Source: Melieria omissa (taxonomy: Eukaryota > Arthropoda > Insecta > Diptera > Ulidiidae). From it: a DNA stretch of 64,000 nucleotides. Of this stretch, positions 39,303 to 52,900 are shown in pieces; positions within the stretch are counted from its first letter, which is position 1; every line of letters starts with the position of its first letter. Under the pieces are notes generated by a model. That model saw only the letters and a program-made list of their open reading frames with translations. It did not search any database and was not told the DNA's origin. Made by a program: the position numbers and the translations under genes. The stretch covers positions 83,937,648 through 84,001,647 of the forward strand of contig OZ020267.1 in assembly GCA_963971225.1 (NCBI GenBank). Direction: 5' to 3'.

Positions 39303-42300
39303 CGATTTGCTTTCGAACCTTGGGGTATAGAAGGATGATTGATACCATTATAGAAAGCATACGAGTCTAGCTAAATAATAAGGCATAATATTATTAAAAT
39401 CCGTTAACGGGTCGAGATTTAACAGCCATAATTTCGATCATGCTGCCGGTGGGATATTTTTTTATTTACCAAATTATTGAAAGGTGGTCACTCTGGCTTA
39501 ATTTTGACGCCATTTTGATTAAAGTGATTGTGCGTACTTAGGTTCCACAAGCATTTGATTGGTTATATAGATCAGAGGTGCATTCTTTCAATCAGTCGTT
39601 GTTGTGACAGCAACGAAGCAACACGTGTGGGGGCTGCGCGGATTTTTGTTTTGTTTCCTCAAGAAATTCTATGTATGAAAAAAAATTAGATGCTTTTGTT
39701 GTTGTAGTTTTTGTTTTGGCGATTGGTTGGCCTTTCGGCAATGACAAATGGGAACATTATATTTTTTTCACTTATAATTTGAAGGGTCAAGCGAAATGCA
39801 CAATGTGCTTTCAACTAATTCAATTAATTAAATAATTTGTTTGCATTTTTTTGGGCAACTTTAAATGTATTGGTTTTTGCTTTTCCATAAGAAGACTTTG
39901 GGCACCCCTGATATAGATATATCATGTGGTCGATATCACTTTTCCACAACGAAATTCTCCTGCATTATTTGAGATAGCGAGAAGATTGACCCCATTTATG
40001 AAAGCTCAAAACTCCAGCTAGGTTTTAAGGTTATTATTTTTTCTATAAACCTAGAATCATCATATTTTACAAGCATTTTATCGATTTTGCAGTAGGCAGC
40101 CATTTAATGTCACTCTTGCGCATCGATCTGTTCATGATTGCCTAATAGTAATCAAATTATTGATTTAATTTGATAAAGCTGCAATCTCTAGCTACATTTT
40201 AAGGGGTTTTTTATTAACGTAACCCATACCGTTTGGAATCTATAAGCACTTTAGTGGTGAGTGTGTATTTTGTAATAGGCAGTTTTTCAATGTTATCCTT
40301 GCGCATCGATATGCTCATTATTCCTGAAGGATAATGAAAAGTTAGGGACCAATATAGAAAGCATAAGACTCTGGCTAAATTTTAAGGGGTCAATTATTAA
40401 TGTGCACTTATGCATTTGGTGTTGACAAGCATTTTAGTGGTTGCACCCAAGTAGCAATTTTTTCAAAGTCACCGTTCCAAATCGATTTGCTTTCGAACCT
40501 TGGGGTATAGAAGGATGATTGATACCATTATAGAAAGCATACGAGTCTAGCTAAATAATAAGGCATAATATTATTAAAATCCGTTAACGGGTCGAGATTT
40601 AACAGCTATAATTTCGATCATGCTGCCGGTGGGATATTTTTTTATTTACAAAATTATTGAAAGGTGGTCACTCTGGCTTAATTTTGACGCCATTTTGATT
40701 AAAGTGATTGTGCGTACTTAGGTTCCACAAGCATTTGATTGGTTATATAGATCAGAGGTGCATTCTTTCAATCAGTCGTTGTTGTGACAGCAACGAAGCA
40801 ACACGTGTGGGGGCTGCGCGGATTTTTGTTTTGTTTCCTCAAGAAATTCTATGTATGAAAAAAAATTAGATGCTTTTGTTGTTGTAGTTTTTGTTTTGGC
40901 GATTGGTTGGCCTTTCGGCAATGACAAATGGGAACATTATATTTTTTTCACTTATAATTTTAAGGGTCAAGCGAAATGCACAATGTGCTTTCAACTAATT
41001 CAATTAATTAAATAATTTGTTTGCATTTTTTTGGGCAACTTTAAATGTATTGGTTTTTGCTTTTCCATAAGAAGACTTTGGGCACCCCTGATATAGATGT
41101 ATCATGTGGTCGATATCACTTTTCCACAACGAAATTCTCCTGCATTATTTGAGATAGCGAGAAGATTGACCCCATTTATGAAAGCTCAAAACTCCAGCTA
41201 GGTTTTAAGGTTCTTATTTTTTCTATAAACCTAGAATCATCATATTTTACAAGCATTTTATCGATTTTGCAGTAGACAGCCATTTAATGTCACTCTTGCG
41301 CATCGATCTGTTCATGATTGCCTAATAGTAATCAAATTATTGATTTAATTTGATAAAGCTGCAATCTCTAGCTACATTTTAAGGGGTTTTTTATTAACGT
41401 AACCCATACCGTTTGGAATCTATAAGCACTTTAGTGGTGAGTGTGTATTTTGTAATAGGCAGTTTTTCAATGTTATCCTTGCGCATCGATATGCTCATTA
41501 TTCCTGAAGGATAATGAAAAGTTAGGGACCAATATAGAAAGCAAAAGACTCTGGCTAAATTTTAAGGGGTCAATTATTAATATGCACTTATGCATTTGGT
41601 GTTGACAAGCATTTTAGTGGTTGCACCCAAGTAGCAATTTTTTCAAAGTCACCGTTCCAAATCGATTTGCTTTCGAACCTTGGGGTATAGAAGGATGATT
41701 GATACCATTATAGAAAGCATACGAGTCTAGCTAAATAATAAGGCATAATATTATTAAAATCCGTTAACGGGTCGAGATTTAACAGCCATAATTTCGATCA
41801 TGCTGCCGGTGGGATATTTTTTTATTTACCAAATTATTGAAAGGTGGTCACTCTGGCATAATTTTGACGCCATTTTGATTAAAGTGATTGTGCGTACTTA
41901 GGTTCCACAAGCATTTGATTGGTTATATAGATCAGAGGTGCATTCTTTCAATCAGTCGTTGTTGTGACAGCAACGAAGCAACACATGTGGGGGCTGCGCG
42001 GATTTTTGTTTTGTTTCCTCAAGAAATTCTATGTATGAAAAAAAATTAGATGCTTTTGTTGTTGTAGTTTTTGTTTTGGCGATTGGTTGGCCTTTCGGCA
42101 ATGACAAATGGGAACATTATATTTTTTTCACTTATAATTTTAAGGGTCAAGCGAAATGCACAATGTGCTTTCAACTAATTCAATTAATTAAATAATTTGT
42201 TTGCATTTTTTGGGCAACTTTAAATGTATTGGTTTTTGCTTTTCCATAAGAAGACTTTGGGCACCCCTGATATAGATGTATCATGTGGTCGATATCACTT

Positions 42301-42841
42301 TTCCACAACGAAATTCTCCTGCATTATTTGAGATAGCGAGAAGATTGACCCCATTTATGAAAGCTGAAAACTCCAGCTAGGTTTTAAGGTTATTATTTTT
42401 TCTATAAACCTAGAATCATCATATTTTACAAGCATTTTATCGATTTTGCAGTAGGCAGCCATTTAATGTCACTCTTGCGCATCGATCTGTTCATGATTGC
42501 CTAATAGTAATCAAATTATTGATTTAATTTGATAAAGCTGCAATCTCTAGCTACATTTTAAGGGGTTTTTTATTAACGTAACCCATACCGTTTGGAATCT
42601 ATAAGCACTTTAGTGGTGAGTGTGTATTTTGTAATAGGCAGTTTTTCAATGTTATCCTTGCGCATCGATATGCTCATTATTCCTGAAGGATAATGAAAAG
42701 TTAGGGACCAATATAGAAAGCATAAGACTCTGGCTAAATTTTAAGGGGTCAATTATTAATATGCACTTATGCATTTGGTGTTGACAAGCATTTTAGTGGT
42801 TGCACCCAAGTAGCAATTTTTTCAAAGTCACCGTTCCAAAT
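39303..42841 (+). repeat. 3539-bp trimer HOR, copy 1 (units 33-35)
   Basis: Markers in order: aatttgaagggtc, gatatagatata and attaatgtgcac in unit 33; aacagctataat, aaggttcttatt, agtagacagcc and gcaaaagact in unit 34; ctggcataatt, cacatgtggg and a one-base-shorter T run (gcattttttgggc) in unit 35. All recur in the same order 3539 bp downstream. Confidence 0.93.
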
Positions 42842-45800
42842 CGATTTGCTTTCGAACCTTGGGGTATAGAAGGATGATTGATACCATTATAGAAAGCATA
42901 CGAGTCTAGCTAAATAATAAGGCATAATATTATTAAAATCCGTTAACGGGTCGAGATTTAACAGCCATAATTTCGATCATGCTGCCGGTGGGATATTTTT
43001 TTATTTACCAAATTATTGAAAGGTGGTCACTCTGGCTTAATTTTGACGCCATTTTGATTAAAGTGATTGTGCGTACTTAGGTTCCACAAGCATTTGATTG
43101 GTTATATAGATCAGAGGTGCATTCTTTCAATCAGTCGTTGTTGTGACAGCAACGAAGCAACACGTGTGGGGGCTGCGCGGATTTTTGTTTTGTTTCCTCA
43201 AGAAATTCTATGTATGAAAAAAAATTAGATGCTTTTGTTGTTGTAGTTTTTGTTTTGGCGATTGGTTGGCCTTTCGGCAATGACAAATGGGAACATTATA
43301 TTTTTTTCACTTATAATTTGAAGGGTCAAGCGAAATGCACAATGTGCTTTCAACTAATTCAATTAATTAAATAATTTGTTTGCATTTTTTTGGGCAACTT
43401 TAAATGTATTGGTTTTTGCTTTTCCATAAGAAGACTTTGGGCACCCCTGATATAGATATATCATGTGGTCGATATCACTTTTCCACAACGAAATTCTCCT
43501 GCATTATTTGAGATAGCGAGAAGATTGACCCCATTTATGAAAGCTCAAAACTCCAGCTAGGTTTTAAGGTTATTATTTTTTCTATAAACCTAGAATCATC
43601 ATATTTTACAAGCATTTTATCGATTTTGCAGTAGGCAGCCATTTAATGTCACTCTTGCGCATCGATCTGTTCATGATTGCCTAATAGTAATCAAATTATT
43701 GATTTAATTTGATAAAGCTGCAATCTCTAGCTACATTTTAAGGGGTTTTTTATTAACGTAACCCATACCGTTTGGAATCTATAAGCACTTTAGTGGTGAG
43801 TGTGTATTTTGTAATAGGCAGTTTTTCAATGTTATCCTTGCGCATCGATATGCTCATTATTCCTGAAGGATAATGAAAAGTTAGGGACCAATATAGAAAG
43901 CATAAGACTCTGGCTAAATTTTAAGGGGTCAATTATTAATGTGCACTTATGCATTTGGTGTTGACAAGCATTTTAGTGGTTGCACCCAAGTAGCAATTTT
44001 TTCAAAGTCACCGTTCCAAATCGATTTGCTTTCGAACCTTGGGGTATAGAAGGATGATTGATACCATTATAGAAAGCATACGAGTCTAGCTAAATAATAA
44101 GGCATAATATTATTAAAATCCGTTAACGGGTCGAGATTTAACAGCTATAATTTCGATCATGCTGCCGGTGGGATATTTTTTTATTTACAAAATTATTGAA
44201 AGGTGGTCACTCTGGCTTAATTTTGACGCCATTTTGATTAAAGTGATTGTGCGTACTTAGGTTCCACAAGCATTTGATTGGTTATATAGATCAGAGGTGC
44301 ATTCTTTCAATCAGTCGTTGTTGTGACAGCAACGAAGCAACACGTGTGGGGGCTGCGCGGATTTTTGTTTTGTTTCCTCAAGAAATTCTATGTATGAAAA
44401 AAAATTAGATGCTTTTGTTGTTGTAGTTTTTGTTTTGGCGATTGGTTGGCCTTTCGGCAATGACAAATGGGAACATTATATTTTTTTCACTTATAATTTT
44501 AAGGGTCAAGCGAAATGCACAATGTGCTTTCAACTAATTCAATTAATTAAATAATTTGTTTGCATTTTTTTGGGCAACTTTAAATGTATTGGTTTTTGCT
44601 TTTCCATAAGAAGACTTTGGGCACCCCTGATATAGATGTATCATGTGGTCGATATCACTTTTCCACAACGAAATTCTCCTGCATTATTTGAGATAGCGAG
44701 AAGATTGACCCCATTTATGAAAGCTCAAAACTCCAGCTAGGTTTTAAGGTTCTTATTTTTTCTATAAACCTAGAATCATCATATTTTACAAGCATTTTAT
44801 CGATTTTGCAGTAGACAGCCATTTAATGTCACTCTTGCGCATCGATCTGTTCATGATTGCCTAATAGTAATCAAATTATTGATTTAATTTGATAAAGCTG
44901 CAATCTCTAGCTACATTTTAAGGGGTTTTTTATTAACGTAACCCATACCGTTTGGAATCTATAAGCACTTTAGTGGTGAGTGTGTATTTTGTAATAGGCA
45001 GTTTTTCAATGTTATCCTTGCGCATCGATATGCTCATTATTCCTGAAGGATAATGAAAAGTTAGGGACCAATATAGAAAGCAAAAGACTCTGGCTAAATT
45101 TTAAGGGGTCAATTATTAATATGCACTTATGCATTTGGTGTTGACAAGCATTTTAGTGGTTGCACCCAAGTAGCAATTTTTTCAAAGTCACCGTTCCAAA
45201 TCGATTTGCTTTCGAACCTTGGGGTATAGAAGGATGATTGATACCATTATAGAAAGCATACGAGTCTAGCTAAATAATAAGGCATAATATTATTAAAATC
45301 CGTTAACGGGTCGAGATTTAACAGCCATAATTTCGATCATGCTGCCGGTGGGATATTTTTTTATTTACCAAATTATTGAAAGGTGGTCACTCTGGCATAA
45401 TTTTGACGCCATTTTGATTAAAGTGATTGTGCGTACTTAGGTTCCACAAGCATTTGATTGGTTATATAGATCAGAGGTGCATTCTTTCAATCAGTCGTTG
45501 TTGTGACAGCAACGAAGCAACACATGTGGGGGCTGCGCGGATTTTTGTTTTGTTTCCTCAAGAAATTCTATGTATGAAAAAAAATTAGATGCTTTTGTTG
45601 TTGTAGTTTTTGTTTTGGCGATTGGTTGGCCTTTCGGCAATGACAAATGGGAACATTATATTTTTTTCACTTATAATTTTAAGGGTCAAGCGAAATGCAC
45701 AATGTGCTTTCAACTAATTCAATTAATTAAATAATTTGTTTGCATTTTTTGGGCAACTTTAAATGTATTGGTTTTTGCTTTTCCATAAGAAGACTTTGGG

Positions 45801-46380
45801 CACCCCTGATATAGATGTATCATGTGGTCGATATCACTTTTCCACAACGAAATTCTCCTGCATTATTTGAGATAGCGAGAAGATTGACCCCATTTATGAA
45901 AGCTCAAAACTCCAGCTAGGTTTTAAGGTTATTATTTTTTCTATAAACCTAGAATCATCATATTTTACAAGCATTTTATCGATTTTGCAGTAGGCAGCCA
46001 TTTAATGTCACTCTTGCGCATCGATCTGTTCATGATTGCCTAATAGTAATCAAATTATTGATTTAATTTGATAAAGCTGCAATCTCTAGCTACATTTTAA
46101 GGGGTTTTTTATTAACGTAACCCATACCGTTTGGAATCTATAAGCACTTCAGTGGTGAGTGTGTATTTTGTAATAGGCAGTTTTTCAATGTTATCCTTGC
46201 GCATCGATATGCTCATTATTCCTGAAGGATAATGAAAAGTTAGGGACCAATATAGAAAGCATAAGACTCTGGCTAAATTTTAAGGGGTCAATTATTAATA
46301 TGCACTTATGCATTTGGTGTTGACAAGCATTTTAGTGGTTGCACCCAAGTAGCAATTTTTTCAAAGTCACCGTTCCAAAT
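42842..46380 (+). repeat. 3539-bp trimer HOR, copy 2 (units 36-38)
   Basis: This repeats every marker of 39303-42841. Differences I see are agctcaaaac in place of agctgaaaac near 45900, and gcacttcagtgg near 46145, which unit 40 shares. Confidence 0.93.
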
Positions 46381-46748
46381 CGATTTGCTTTCGAACCTTG
46401 GGGTATAGAAGGATGATTGATACCATTATAGAAAGCATACGAGTCTAGCTAAATAATAAGGCATAATATTATTAAAATCCGTTAACGGGTCGAGATTTAA
46501 CAGCTATAATTTCGATCATGCTGCCGGTGGGATATTTTTTTATTTACAAAATTATTGAAAGGTGGTCACTCTGGCTTAATTTTGACGCCATTTTGATTAA
46601 AGTGATTGTGCGTACTTAGGTTCCACAAGCATTTGATTGGTTATATAGATCAGAGGTGCATTCTTTCAATCAGTCGTTGTTGTGACAGCAACGAAGCAAC
46701 ACGTGTGGGGGCTGCGCGGATTTTTGTTTTGTTTCCTCAAGAAATTCT

Positions 46749-46994
46749 ATGTATGAAAAAAAATTAGATGCTTTTGTTGTTGTAGTTTTTGTTTTGGCGA
46801 TTGGTTGGCCTTTCGGCAATGACAAATGGGAACATTATATTTTTTTCACTTATAATTTTAAGGGTCAAGCGAAATGCACAATGTGCTTTCAACTAATTCA
46901 ATTAATTAAATTATTTGTTTGCATTTTTTTGGGCAACTTTAAATGTATTGGTTTTTGCTTTTCCATAAGAAGACTTTGGGCACCCCTGATATAG
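46749..46994 (+). other. Extended version (81 codons) of the unit ORF in unit 39
   Basis: The usual stop (aaataattt) is changed to aaattattt, so the 54-codon frame runs on to TGA at 46992, adding a tail LFVCIFLGNFKCIGFCFSIR and a few more residues. An identical copy lies at 49108-49353 in unit 41, because both belong to the dimer repeat. The change only removes a stop in a repeated sequence; I do not regard it as evidence of a gene. Confidence 0.15.
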
Positions 46995-49107
46995 ATGTAT
47001 CATGTGGTCGATATCACTTTTCCACAACGAAATTCTCCTGCATTATTTGAGATAGCGAGAAGATTGACCCCATTTATGAAAGCTCAAAACTCCAGCTAGG
47101 TTTTAAGGTTATTATTTTTTCTATAAACCTAGAATCATCATATTTTACAAGCATTTTATCGATTTTGCAGTAGACAGCCATTTAATGTCACTCTTGCGCA
47201 TCGATCTGTTCATGATTGCCTAATAGTAATCAAATTATTGATTTAATTTGATAAAGCTGCAATCTCTAGCTACATTTTAAGGGGTTTTTTATTAACGTAA
47301 CCCATACCGTTTGGAATCTATAAGCACTTTAGTGGTGAGTGTGTATTTTGTAATAGGCAGTTTTTCAATGTTATCCTTGCGCATCGATATGCTCATTATT
47401 CCTGAAGGATAATGAAAAGTTAGGGACCAATATAGAAAGCAAAAGACTCTGGCTAAATTTTAAGGGGTCAATTATTAATATGCACTTATGCATTTGGTGT
47501 TGACAAGCATTTTAGTGGTTGCACCCAAGTAGCAATTTTTTCAAAGTCACCGTTCCAAATCGATTTGCTTTCGAACCTTGGGGTATAGAAGGATGATTGA
47601 TACCATTATAGAAAGCATACGAGTGTAGCTAAATAATAAGGCATAATATTATTAAAATCCGTTAACGGGTCGAGATTTAACAGCCATAATTTCGATCATG
47701 CTGCCGGTGGGATATTTTTTTATTTACCAAATTATTGAAAGGTGGTCACTCTGGCATAATTTTGACGCCATTTTGATTAAAGTGATTGTGCGTACTTAGG
47801 TTCCACAAGCATTTGATTGGTTATATAGATCAGAGGTGCATTCTTTCAATCAGTCGTTGTTGTGACAGCAACGAAGCAACACATGTGGGGGCTGCGCGGA
47901 TTTTTGTTTTGTTTCCTCAAGAAATTCTATGTATGAAAAAAAATTAGATGCTTTTGTTGTTGTAGTTTTTGTTTTGGCGATTGGTTGGCCTTTCGGCAAT
48001 GACAAATGGGAACATTATATTTTTTTCACTTATAATTTTAAGGGTCAAGCGAAATGCACAATGTGCTTTCAACTAATTCAATTAATTAAATAATTTGTTT
48101 GCATTTTTTGGGCAACTTTAAATGTATTGGTTTTTGCTTTTCCATAAGAAGACTTTGGGCACCCCTGATATAGATGTATCATGTGGTCGATATCACTTTT
48201 CCACAACGAAATTCTCCTGCATTATTTGAGATAGCGAGAAGATTGACCCCATTTATGAAAGCTCAAAACTCCAGCTAGGTTTTAAGGTTATTATTTTTTC
48301 TATAAACCTAGAATCATCATATTTTACAAGCATTTTATCGATTTTGCAGTAGGCAGCCATTTAATGTCACTCTTGCGCATCGATCTGTTCATGATTGCCT
48401 AATAGTAATCAAATTATTGATTTAATTTGATAAAGCTGCAATCTCTAGCTACATTTTAAGGGGTTTTTTATTAACGTAACCCATACCGTTTGGAATCTAT
48501 AAGCACTTCAGTGGTGAGTGTGTATTTTGTAATAGGCAGTTTTTCAATGTTATCCTTGCGCATCGATATGCTCATTATTCCTGAAGGATAATGAAAAGTT
48601 AGGGACCAATATAGAAAGCATAAGACTCTGGCTAAATTTTAAGGGGTCAATTATTAATATGCACTTATGCATTTGGTGTTGACAAGCATTTTAGTGGTTG
48701 CACCCAAGTAGCAATTTTTTCAAAGTCACCGTTCCAAATCGATTTGCTTTCGAACCTTGGGGTATAGAAGGATGATTGATACCATTATAGAAAGCATACG
48801 AGTCTAGCTAAATAATAAGGCATAATATTATTAAAATCCGTTAACGGGTCGAGATTTAACAGCTATAATTTCGATCATGCTGCCGGTGGGATATTTTTTT
48901 ATTTACAAAATTATTGAAAGGTGGTCACTCTGGCTTAATTTTGACGCCATTTTGATTAAAGTGATTGTGCGTACTTAGGTTCCACAAGCATTTGATTGGT
49001 TATATAGATCAGAGGTGCATTCTTTCAATCAGTCGTTGTTGTGACAGCAACGAAGCAACACGTGTGGGGGCTGCGCGGATTTTTGTTTTGTTTCCTCAAG
49101 AAATTCT

Positions 49108-49353
49108 ATGTATGAAAAAAAATTAGATGCTTTTGTTGTTGTAGTTTTTGTTTTGGCGATTGGTTGGCCTTTCGGCAATGACAAATGGGAACATTATATT
49201 TTTTTCACTTATAATTTTAAGGGTCAAGCGAAATGCACAATGTGCTTTCAACTAATTCAATTAATTAAATTATTTGTTTGCATTTTTTTGGGCAACTTTA
49301 AATGTATTGGTTTTTGCTTTTCCATAAGAAGACTTTGGGCACCCCTGATATAG
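49108..49353 (+). other. Extended version (81 codons) of the unit ORF in unit 41
   Basis: Same stop loss and same predicted peptide as at 46749-46994, one dimer period (2359 bp) downstream. It was copied by array expansion and is not an independent observation. Confidence 0.15.
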
Positions 49354-49919
49354 ATGTATCATGTGGTCGATATCACTTTTCCACAACGAAATTCTCCTGC
49401 ATTATTTGAGATAGCGAGAAGATTGACCCCATTTATGAAAGCTCAAAACTCCAGCTAGGTTTTAAGGTTATTATTTTTTCTATAAACCTAGAATCATCAT
49501 ATTTTACAAGCATTTTATCGATTTTGCAGTAGGCAGCCATTTAATGTCACTCTTGCGCATCGATCTGTTCATGATTGCCTAATAGTAATCAAATTATTGA
49601 TTTAATTTGATAAAGCTGCAATCTCTAGCTACATTTTAAGGGGTTTTTTATTAACGTAACCCATACCGTTTGGAATCTATAAGCACTTTAGTGGTGAGTG
49701 TGTATTTTGTAATAGGCAGTTTTTCAATGTTATCCTTGCGCATCGATATGCTCATTATTCCTGAAGGATAATGAAAAGTTAGGGACCAATATAGAAAGCA
49801 TAAGACTCTGGCTAAATTTTAAGGGGTCAATTATTAATATGCACTTATGCATTTGGTGTTGACAAGCATTTTAGTGGTTGCACCCAAGTAGCAATTTTTT
49901 CAAAGTCACCGTTCCAAAT

Positions 49920-52900
49920 CGATTTGCTTTCGAACCTTGGGGTATAGAAGGATGATTGATACCATTATAGAAAGCATACGAGTCTAGCTAAATAATAAGG
50001 CATAATATTATTAAAATCCGTTAACGGGTCGAGATTTAACAGCCATAATTTCGATCATGCTGCCGGTGGGATATTTTTTTATTTACCAAATTATTGAAAG
50101 GTGGTCACTCTGGCTTAATTTTGACGCCATTTTGATTAAAGTGATTGTGCGTACTTAGGTTCCACAAGCATTTGATTGGTTATATAGATCAGAGGTGCAT
50201 TCTTTCAATCAGTCGTTGTTGTGACAGCAACGAAGCAACACGTGTGGGGGCTGCGCGGATTTTTGTTTTGTTTCCTCAAGAAATTCTATGTATGAAAAAA
50301 AATTAGATGCTTTTGTTGTTGTAGTTTTTGTTTTGGCGATTGGTTGGCCTTTCGGCAATGACAAATGGGAACATTATATTTTTTTCACTTATAATTTGAA
50401 GGGTCAAGCGAAATGCACAATGTGCTTTCAACTAATTCAATTAATTAAATAATTTGTTTGCATTTTTTTGGGCAACTTTAAATGTATTGGTTTTTGCTTT
50501 TCCATAAGAAGACTTTGGGCACCCCTGATATAGATGTATCATGTGGTCGATATCACTTTTCCACAACGAAATTCTCCTGCATTATTTGAGATAGCGAGAA
50601 GATTGACCCCATTTATGAAAGCTCAAAACTCCAGCTAGGTTTTAAGGTTATTATTTTTTCTATAAACCTAGAATCATCATATTTTACAAGCATTTTATCG
50701 ATTTTGCAGTAGGCAGCCATTTAATGTCACTCTTGCGCATCGATCTGTTCATGATTGCCTAATAGTAATCAAATTATTGATTTAATTTGATAAAGCTGCA
50801 ATCTCTAGCTACATTTTAAGGGGTTTTTTATTAACGTAACCCATACCGTTTGGAATCTATAAGCACTTTAGTGGTGAGTGTGTATTTTGTAATAGGCAGT
50901 TTTTCAATGTTATCCTTGCGCATCGATATGCTCATTATTCCTGAAGGATAATGAAAAGTTAGGGACCAATATAGAAAGCATAAGACTCTGGCTAAATTTT
51001 AAGGGGTCAATTATTAATATGCACTTATGCATTTGGTGTTGACAAGCATTTTAGTGGTTGCACCCAAGTAGCAATTTTTTCAAAGTCACCGTTCCAAATC
51101 GATTTGCTTTCGAACCTTGGGGTATAGAAGGATGATTGATACCATTATAGAAAGCATACGAGTCTAGCTAAATAATAAGGCATAATATTATTAAAATCCG
51201 TTAACGGGTCGAGATTTAACAGCTATAATTTCGATCATGCTGCCGGTGGGATATTTTTTTATTTACAAAATTATTGAAAGGTGGTCACTCTGGCTTAATT
51301 TTGACGCCATTTTGATTAAAGTGATTGTGCGTACTTAGGTTCCACAAGCATTTGATTGGTTATATAGATCAGAGGTGCATTCTTTCAATCAGTCGTTGTT
51401 GTGACAGCAACGAAGCAACACGTGTGGGGGCTGCGCGGATTTTTGTTTTGTTTCCTCAAGAAATTCTATGTATGAAAAAAAATTAGATGCTTTTGTTGTT
51501 GTAGTTTTTGTTTTGGCGATTGGTTGGCCTTTCGGCAATGACAAATGGGAACATTATATTTTTTTCACTTATAATTTTAAGGGTCAAGCGAAATGCACAA
51601 TGTGCTTTCAACTAATTCAATTAATTAAATAATTTGTTTGCATTTTTTTGGGCAACTTTAAATGTATTGGTTTTTGCTTTTCCATAAGAAGACTTTGGGC
51701 ACCCCTGATATAGATGTATCATGTGGTCGATATCACTTTTCCACAACGAAATTCTCCTGCATTATTTGAGATAGCGAGAAGATTGACCCCATTTATGAAA
51801 GCTCAAAACTCCAGCTAGGTTTTAAGGTTATTATTTTTTCTATAAACCTAGAATCATCATATTTTACAAGCATTTTATCGATTTTGCAGTAGGCAGCCAT
51901 TTAATGTCACTCTTGCGCATCGATCTGTTCATGATTGCCTAATAGTAATCAAATTATTGATTTAATTTGATAAAGCTGCAATCTCTAGCTACATTTTAAG
52001 GGGTTTTTTATTAACGTAACCCATACCGTTTGGAATCTATAAGCACTTTAGTGGTGAGTGTGTATTTTGTAATAGGCAGTTTTTCAATGTTATCCTTGCG
52101 CATCGATATGCTCATTATTCCTGAAGGATAATGAAAAGTTAGGGACCAATATAGAAAGCATAAGACTCTGGCTAAATTTTAAGGGGTCAATTATTAATAT
52201 GCACTTATGCATTTGGTGTTGACAAGCATTTTAGTGGTTGCACCCAAGTAGCAATTTTTTCAACGTCACCGTTCCAAATCGATTTGCTTTCGAACCTTGG
52301 GGTATAGAAGGATGATTGATACCATTATAGAAAGCATACGAGTCTAGCTAAATAATAAGGCATAATATTATTAAAATCCGTTAACGGGTCGAGATTTAAC
52401 AGCTATAATTTCGATCATGCTGCCGGTGGGATATTTTTTTATTTACAAAATTATTGAAAGGTGGTCACTCTGGCTTAATTTTGACGCCATTTTGATTAAA
52501 GTGATTGTGCGTACTTAGGTTCCACAAGCATTTGATTGGTTATATAGATCAGAGGTGCATTCTTTCAATCAGTCGTTGTTGTGACAGCAACGAAGCAACA
52601 CGTGTGGGGGCTGCGCGGATTTTTGTTTTGTTTCCTCAAGAAATTCTATGTATGAAAAAAAATTAGATGCTTTTGTTGTTGTAGTTTTTGTTTTGGCGAT
52701 TGGTTGGCCTTTCGGCAATGACAAATGGGAACATTATATTTTTTTCACTTATAATTTTAAGGGTCAAGCGAAATGCACAATGTGCTTTCAACTAATTCAA
52801 TTAATTAAATAATTTGTTTGCATTTTTTTGGGCAACTTTAAATGTATTGGTTTTTGCTTTTCCATAAGAAGACTTTGGGCACCCCTGATATAGATGTATC

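Larger units (their letters stand above)
44022..49919 (+). repeat. 2359-bp dimer HOR, 2.5 copies (units 37-41)
   Basis: Two unit types alternate: one with aacagctataat and atttacaaaatt (units 37, 39, 41), and one with ctggcataatt and cacatgtggg (units 38, 40). The period is 2359 bp (44022, 46381, 48740). Units 39 and 41 share attaaattattt, and units 38 and 40 share gcacttcagtgg. Unit 41 has lost the tagacagcc and gcaaaagact markers of 37 and 39, a sign of patchwise conversion. The domain overlaps the second trimer copy, so the dimer probably grew from it. Confidence 0.9.
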
